Below the pieces are notes generated by a model. It was not told the DNA's origin. It saw nothing but the letters and a program-made list of their open reading frames with translations, and made no database searches. Both the position numbers and the translations under genes were made by a program. DNA of 10,453 nt from an uncultured Bacillota bacterium. Its GTDB lineage: Bacteria; Bacillota; Clostridia; Peptostreptococcales; Anaerovoracaceae. Below are positions 6,732-10,453 of this stretch, one piece after another (within the stretch, counting starts at the first letter, position 1; the number at the start of each line of letters is the position of its first letter). Location of the stretch: NCBI GenBank assembly GCA_946631075.1, contig CAMOZS010000047.1, forward strand, positions 1 to 10,453. The letters are read 5' to 3'.

Positions 6732-7283
6732 TTGAAATTACCAACGACTTTGACTTTGTCCCGGAGGTCGGGTGAGACAGAGGAATTCCTCATCCGGCAG
6801 TGCGAAGAGGCAGACCTCTTTAAAATCATAATGCTGCAGCAGAAAATCTACGAGGACCTGTCCGATCCGGGCATTTACGCTAAGGTGGATGAAGAAGACA
6901 TTCTCGACTCCCTGCGGAAGGACTACTGCTGCGCTGTTTTCCGAGGCAGCAGGATGGTCGCCTTTACCATGATGATCGTCAACCGGGTCTCTCCCCGCAA
7001 TTACGGTTCCTACGTCGGCTATTCGCCGCAGCAGCAGGAGAAAAGCGTCTCCATGGAGATCACCATCGTCGATGAGTCCTGCCGGGGCTTCGGTCTGCAA
7101 AAGCTGTTCGTTGCCCTGAGAGAAGAGAAGGCCCGGAGCCTGGGAGCGACGGAGGCCTTCGTCACCATCGGACCGGATAATAAGTACAGCCTTCAGAACC
7201 TGCTGGACTCCGGATATGAGATCATCGAGACCAGGCCCATGTACGAAGGAGCCATGCGCCATATCCTCCGCCGGCAGCTGTAA
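6732..7283 (+). CDS. GNAT-family N-acetyltransferase (copy 2)
   Basis: A second predicted acetyl-CoA-dependent acyltransferase, 183 residues, cytosolic, substrate unknown. The acetyl-CoA loop is SCRGFGLQKLF (R118-G119-F120-G121), after the strand MEITIV; LGATEAFVTIGPDNKYSLQNLLDSGYEI gives the C-terminal GNAT half. The start is a TTG at 6732: AAGGAG (6716-6721) is well placed and the next in-frame ATG falls inside the first conserved helix. It is a diverged paralogue of the minus-strand gene next door, sharing LQQ.I, LD.L..DYC, NYG.Y, GLQ.LF and LGATE in the same order. This copy is shorter at the N-terminus and C-terminus. The divergent arrangement over a common promoter region suggests a duplicated pair that may be co-regulated. 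Confidence 0.87.
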   Translation: MKLPTTLTLSRRSGETEEFLIRQCEEADLFKIIMLQQKIYEDLSDPGIYAKVDEEDILDSLRKDYCCAVFRGSRMVAFTMMIVNRVSPRNYGSYVGYSPQQQEKSVSMEITIVDESCRGFGLQKLFVALREEKARSLGATEAFVTIGPDNKYSLQNLLDSGYEIIETRPMYEGAMRHILRRQL

Positions 7284-7292
7284 ATTTCACGG

Positions 7293-7321
7293 TTGATTCG
7301 AGGGGCATAAAATGATATAGT
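7293..7321 (+). promoter_or_regulatory. Promoter of the DUF1292 gene
   Basis: TTGATT (7293-7298) and TATAGT (7316-7321) are separated by 17 bases, immediately after the stop codon of the acetyltransferase. The start codon follows 32 bases later, so the small gene probably has its own transcript. Confidence 0.65.
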
Positions 7322-7353
7322 AACGGTACATCACCGAAAAGGAGAAGGGAAAC

Positions 7354-7626
7354 ATGGCAGACAATAAAGAATTATACGGATACGAAGAAGACGATATCCT
7401 GACATTGGAATTTGATGACGGTACCGAAGAAGAGTGCGGCATCCTCGGCGTATTCGAAGCTCTGGACAAGGAATACATCGCGCTGAATCCGCTGGGAACA
7501 GAGGACGTATATATCTACGGCTACAAGGAGTACGAAGAGGACTATGAACTGCTCGACATCTCCGATGAAGAAGAGTTCAAGAAGGTCGTCGCTGAATTCG
7601 AAGCTATGGTCGCAGTCGAAGCGTAA
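7354..7626 (+). CDS. DUF1292-family small acidic protein
   Basis: A 90-residue, strongly acidic protein that matches the pattern of the DUF1292 family (B. subtilis YrzB type), widespread in Firmicutes and without a defined function. Visible hallmarks are the opening DILTLEFDDGTEEECGILGVFE, then the YIALNPL and DVYIYGYKEYEEDYELLDISDEEEFKKV segments, a beta-rich core ending in an acidic helix. There is no signal peptide, membrane segment or cysteine pair (the single cysteine is in EEECG). AGGAG lies at 7340-7344, ahead of the ATG. In many Firmicutes relatives sit beside ruvX and a fur homologue; here the neighbours are an acetyltransferase and dapB, so context gives no hint of its role. It has its own promoter and terminator. 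Confidence 0.88.
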   Translation: MADNKELYGYEEDDILTLEFDDGTEEECGILGVFEALDKEYIALNPLGTEDVYIYGYKEYEEDYELLDISDEEEFKKVVAEFEAMVAVEA

Positions 7627-7652
7627 GCTTCAGGATCAAATCGAAGCATAAT

Positions 7653-7704
7653 AAAAGGAGCATCTTCCCCGCGGGATCGACCCGGGCAGAAGGGGCTCCT
7701 TTTT
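7653..7704. terminator. Bidirectional terminator between the DUF1292 gene and dapB
   Basis: AAAAGGAGC (7653-7661) pairs with GCTCCTTTT (7695-7703), with a further CTTC/GAAG and CCC/GGG stem inside. The T run follows on the plus strand; on the minus strand the same outer arm gives TTTTATTAT, so it can end both converging transcripts. The outer stem GGAGC/GCTCC is the same as in the terminator after uvrC. Confidence 0.85.
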
Positions 7705-7756
7705 GTCTTTCATCAAATCAGAGATCGGCCGGCGGCAGATCGTCCGCCGTTTCCGA

Positions 7757-8539
7757 TCAGCCGAAGAGCAGATCGTCCATGGTGTAGAAGCCGGGGCCCT
7801 TCTCCAGAAGGCGCTTGCCGGCTCCGATGGCGCCGTCCACCAGGATCTGGCGGCTGCCCATCTTGTGGGTGATCTCGAAGACCTCATCGGTCCCGAAGAA
7901 ATCGACCTTGTGCTCGCCGACCATGGTGCCGCCACGGACCGCGTGGACACCGATCTCATTTTTGCTCCGGGCACCGCAGTTTCCTTCCCGCCCGTAGACC
8001 AGCTCGCATTCCCCGTCCGGGTCGATGGCCTGGATCAGGGTCTTGGCCGTGCCGCTGGGCGCGTCCACCTTCTTGTTGTGATGGGTCTCGGTGACCTCCA
8101 CGTCCCAGCCTTCCAGGACAGGGGCGATCTCACTCAGAATGTGGCGGAAAAGGTTGATCCCGAAGGAATAGTTGGAAGCCCAGATGACCGGGACCTTCTC
8201 GCCCAGGGCCTGGATCTGGTCCATCTGAGCCGTGGACAGGTTGGTGGTTCCGGAAAGCAGGGGAGTCTCGGTCCGCCATGCGTAGGCCAGCAGGTCGTCG
8301 GTCAGCGACGGATTGGAGAAGTCGATGATCAGGTCGGCGACCTTATCAAGGCTCTCAAGTCCGGAGGCGTCGATGATCCCTCGGGCAGGGTCCGCCGCCA
8401 GGTCGATCCGGCAGACCACCTGGTGAGCCGGACCGGCTGCTTCCGCCCCGCCGGCAGCCTTAGCTTCCGCTGCTTCAGCCATCAGTGTTTCTTCGATCAG
8501 TTGTCCCATCCGGCCGTAGCCGGCGATCATTACTTTCAT
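7757..8539 (-). CDS. dapB: 4-hydroxy-tetrahydrodipicolinate reductase
   Basis: Reduces the DapA product with NAD(P)H to tetrahydrodipicolinate in the lysine/diaminopimelate pathway, feeding both protein and peptidoglycan synthesis; cytosolic. The 260-residue product has the Rossmann motif GYGRMG (7-12), DFS (73-75), SGTT (96-99), and the signature ETHHNKKVDAPSGTA with the proton donor H153 and catalytic K157, then a C-terminal FEITHK and AIGAGKRLL end. Length is near the usual 250-270. The ATG at 8537-8539 follows GAAAGGAT (8548-8555). A short Ala/Gly/Glu-rich insertion sits at residues 21-39 between the first helix and the second strand. It lies 21 bases after dapA, so the two form one operon, ended by the bidirectional hairpin. 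Confidence 0.96.
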   Translation of the reverse strand: MKVMIAGYGRMGQLIEETLMAEAAEAKAAGGAEAAGPAHQVVCRIDLAADPARGIIDASGLESLDKVADLIIDFSNPSLTDDLLAYAWRTETPLLSGTTNLSTAQMDQIQALGEKVPVIWASNYSFGINLFRHILSEIAPVLEGWDVEVTETHHNKKVDAPSGTAKTLIQAIDPDGECELVYGREGNCGARSKNEIGVHAVRGGTMVGEHKVDFFGTDEVFEITHKMGSRQILVDGAIGAGKRLLEKGPGFYTMDDLLFG

Positions 8540-8560
8540 ATGGTTGATCCTTTCTTTTTA

Positions 8561-9454
8561 TCAGATGAGTCCAAGCCTTTCCATCTCGGCCCGAAGAACC
8601 GCCCGGTTCTTCTCCTCCATCTCATACAAAGGCAGGCGGAAGCCGCCAACGCCCATGCCGGCCATGTTCATGGCTTCCTTGATGGGGATGGGATTGACCT
8701 CGATGAAGAAGTCGTTGATCAGCGGCAGGTATTCCAGCTGGGTCGCTGCAGCCTTTGCAGTACGGCCCTCCAGATAGTCCCAGCACATCTCGTGGACCTT
8801 CTCCGGCATTAGGTTGGCCCATACGGAGATGGTGCCGGAGCCGCCGACGGACATGAGGGGGATGGTGATATCGTCGTTGCCGGACCAGATATGGAACTCA
8901 TGGTCCTCGGTCGCCTTGGCCAGTTTGACTACATAGCCCATGTCGCCGGAAGCCTCCTTGACTCCGACGATGTTGTCCTTCTTGGCCAGCTCCGCCATGA
9001 CGTCGATGGGGAAGCCGATGCCGGTACGTCCCGGGATGTTGTAGATGATGACCGGGATGTCGACCGAATCCGCCACGTCGTAGATGTGGTGATAGAGTCC
9101 GGCCTTGTTGGCCTTGTTGTAGTAGGGCGAAATGCAGAGAAGGGCGTCGGCGCCGGCCTTGCTGAACCGCTCCGCCTTCTCAAAGGAAGTACGGGTATCG
9201 TTGGAACCCGCGTTGACGATGAGAGGGATCCGGCCCTTGCAGACCTCGACGGACTTCTTGACGATCTCGTAGTCCTCTTCCCAGGTGAATGTCGGAGATT
9301 CACTGGTGGTGCCCAGGACCAGGATACCGTCGGTCTTGTTAGCGATATGGAACTCCAGAAGCTCCTCAAGTTTCTCAAAATTTATGCTGCCGTCCTCGTG
9401 GAACGGTGTGATCAGAGCTACGATCGAGCCCTTGACATCAAATTTATCTGCCAT
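8561..9454 (-). CDS. dapA: 4-hydroxy-tetrahydrodipicolinate synthase
   Basis: Condenses pyruvate with aspartate semialdehyde, the first committed step to diaminopimelate and lysine. The 297-residue TIM-barrel product has the Schiff-base lysine K166 in VGVKEASGD, Y138 and R143 in IIYNIPGRTG, T49-T50 in GTTSESPT, and Y112 in SPYYNK, all at the positions expected for DapA rather than for N-acetylneuraminate lyase (the GTTSE and YNIPGRTG context favour DapA). The start is the ATG at 9452-9454; an upstream GTG at 9461-9463 lies inside the ribosome binding site AGGAGGTG (9461-9468) and is rejected. It is upstream of dapB in the same operon and 59 bases downstream of niaR. Confidence 0.96.
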   Translation of the reverse strand: MADKFDVKGSIVALITPFHEDGSINFEKLEELLEFHIANKTDGILVLGTTSESPTFTWEEDYEIVKKSVEVCKGRIPLIVNAGSNDTRTSFEKAERFSKAGADALLCISPYYNKANKAGLYHHIYDVADSVDIPVIIYNIPGRTGIGFPIDVMAELAKKDNIVGVKEASGDMGYVVKLAKATEDHEFHIWSGNDDITIPLMSVGGSGTISVWANLMPEKVHEMCWDYLEGRTAKAAATQLEYLPLINDFFIEVNPIPIKEAMNMAGMGVGGFRLPLYEMEEKNRAVLRAEMERLGLI

Positions 9455-9479
9455 AATAAACACCTCCTATGTAACCTAT

Positions 9480-9508
9480 ACTATACTACATTTGGAGGCG
9501 GATATCTA
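9480..9508 (-). promoter_or_regulatory. Likely promoter of dapA-dapB
   Basis: On the minus strand TAGATA (9503-9508) and TATAGT (9480-9485) are 17 bases apart, 26 bases before the dapA start. No terminator is visible after niaR in this 59-base gap, so read-through from the nad operon is also possible. Confidence 0.5.
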
Positions 9509-9513
9509 CTAAA

Positions 9514-10071
9514 TCAGTTGTCTTCCCAGAAGTTGACCGGCTCGTAATCGGTCAGAGGGGCCAGGAAACCCTGGTCGGTCAGGGCCTGCTGGATCAGGTC
9601 CAGGACTTCTTCGCTGTCGGCGGTGACCGTGTGGTAGTGGTAGCCGGAGGTAGTGTTTTTGAGCAGGGTGGACTTGCCGCTGGAAACGTCCTCCATGAAG
9701 CGGCGGACATCCAGACGGGACCGGATGTTCAGGTCGGCCCGGATGATCCCGTAGGCCCGGTGGTAGACGAAGATGTCCTTGACGCAGCCGCCAAGGTCCA
9801 CACACAGGTTCAGCTCCGCAGCCGTATCCTCATCGGAATGATAGGACTTGAAGACCCGGCTACTCAGGCCGGCGTCCTGAAGCAGATAGCCGGTGGAGGT
9901 GGCCCGGATGTCCTGGCCGTTGGCCCGAAGCAGGGCGACGTCCTGGACGATGACCTGCCGGCTGACTCCGCAGCGGAGGGCCAGCTGACCGGCGGAGATG
10001 GGCCCGCTGGCCGACCTCAGTTCAGACAGTATGTTTTCCCTTCTCTCAGTTCCCTTTTGTTGCGTTTTCAA
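9514..10071 (-). CDS. niaR: Niacin-responsive transcriptional repressor (HTH plus 3H domain)
   Basis: A cytosolic DNA-binding repressor of NAD synthesis and niacin uptake genes, responding to nicotinic acid. The 185-residue product has an N-terminal winged helix (about 10-64, SAGQLALRCGVSRQVIVQDVALLRANG) and a 3H domain from about 75, with H78, E86, H145 and H147 in the pattern expected for the family's metal site (SYHSDED, GYHYHTVTAD). Length is typical (about 170-185). The start is a TTG (10069-10071), chosen because AGGAGG at 10078-10083 is well spaced and the protein then begins at the normal family N-terminus. It follows nadC by 12 bases, with the nadC stop merging into its ribosome binding site, so it is in the NAD operon and probably autoregulated. 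Its operator would be upstream of that operon, outside the window. Confidence 0.93.
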   Translation of the reverse strand: MKTQQKGTERRENILSELRSASGPISAGQLALRCGVSRQVIVQDVALLRANGQDIRATSTGYLLQDAGLSSRVFKSYHSDEDTAAELNLCVDLGGCVKDIFVYHRAYGIIRADLNIRSRLDVRRFMEDVSSGKSTLLKNTTSGYHYHTVTADSEEVLDLIQQALTDQGFLAPLTDYEPVNFWEDN

Positions 10072-10083
10072 ATCGGTCCTCCT

Positions 10084-10453
10084 CTATGGCAGCGGATGCA
10101 GATTCTTCAGTGAAACGTCCAGGATGGGGGCGGAATGGGTCAGAGCCCCGCTGGAAATATAGTCGACCGCCAGGTCCCGCAGGGAGGGGATCCGTTCCTC
10201 GGTCACGTTGCCGGAGATCTCGATCAGGGCCCGGCCGCCGATGATGTCGATGGCCTCCTGCATCTGATCGTGGTCCATGTTGTCCAGCATGATGATGTCG
10301 GCGCCGGCTTCGACTGCTTCCCGGACCATGTCCAGGTTCTCCGTCTCCACTTCGATCTTACGCACGAAGGGAGCGTAGGCCCGGGCTGCTTCGATGGCTT
10401 CCTTCACGCCGCCGGCAGCTCCGATATGGTTGTCCTTGAGCATGACCCCGTCG
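10084..10453 (-). CDS. nadC: Nicotinate-nucleotide pyrophosphorylase (quinolinate phosphoribosyltransferase), C-terminal part
   Basis: Converts quinolinate and PRPP to nicotinate mononucleotide in de novo NAD synthesis. Only the last 122 residues are in the window; the start is beyond the right edge. The visible part begins DGVMLKDNHI, the family signature, and continues with KIEVETENL, GADIIMLDNM and ALIEISGNVTEERI, then DYISSGALTHSAPILDVSLK, which together form the phosphate-binding C-terminal barrel of NadC. The glycine/aspartate pattern and the end are intact, with a TAG stop at 10084-10086. Its direct link to niaR supports the assignment and suggests nadA and nadB lie further upstream. 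Confidence 0.95.
   Translation of the reverse strand, partial: DGVMLKDNHIGAAGGVKEAIEAARAYAPFVRKIEVETENLDMVREAVEAGADIIMLDNMDHDQMQEAIDIIGGRALIEISGNVTEERIPSLRDLAVDYISSGALTHSAPILDVSLKNLHPLP

Overview
The window looks like a core chromosomal segment of a Gram-positive anaerobe of the class Clostridia. The support is the short-type SerA, a DUF1292 protein, a 3H-domain NiaR next to nadC, strong AGGAGG-type ribosome binding sites, TTG starts, and GC-rich genes separated by AT-rich gaps. The exact family cannot be fixed from sequence alone. There is no transposase, integrase, phage gene, CRISPR array, tRNA or rRNA.

Layout from left to right. (1) The 5' part of serA reads leftward and runs off the left edge. 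(2) It is divergent from a rightward operon serC - D-alanyl-D-alanine carboxypeptidase - uvrC, with a 7-base gap and then an 8-base overlap, ending in a clear intrinsic terminator. serA and serC give the first two steps of serine synthesis from 3-phosphoglycerate. (3) A non-coding AT-rich gap of 459 bases lies between the convergent ends of uvrC and an acetyltransferase gene. It holds the most unusual signal in the window: eight copies of a palindromic TTTTGTACAAAA-like site in two tetrads, each with exactly the same start-to-start spacing of 29, 23 and 29 bases. The second tetrad is shifted by 189 bases, and a separate 13-base palindrome lies between them. (4) Two related GNAT-type acetyltransferases are divergently transcribed from a shared promoter region. 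(5) A small acidic DUF1292 protein has its own promoter and shares a bidirectional terminator with the oppositely transcribed dapB. (6) On the minus strand, nadC (partial) and niaR form an NAD-synthesis operon, followed by dapA and dapB for lysine/diaminopimelate synthesis.

The genes are mostly housekeeping: serine, NAD and diaminopimelate synthesis, peptidoglycan trimming and nucleotide excision repair. DapA/DapB and the carboxypeptidase meet in cell-wall metabolism. Oddities within genes are a C-terminal membrane segment followed by a roughly 140-residue charged tail on the carboxypeptidase, and an acidic insertion with an internal duplication inside the UvrC nuclease domain. The only candidate for something undescribed is the double GTAC tetrad downstream of uvrC.
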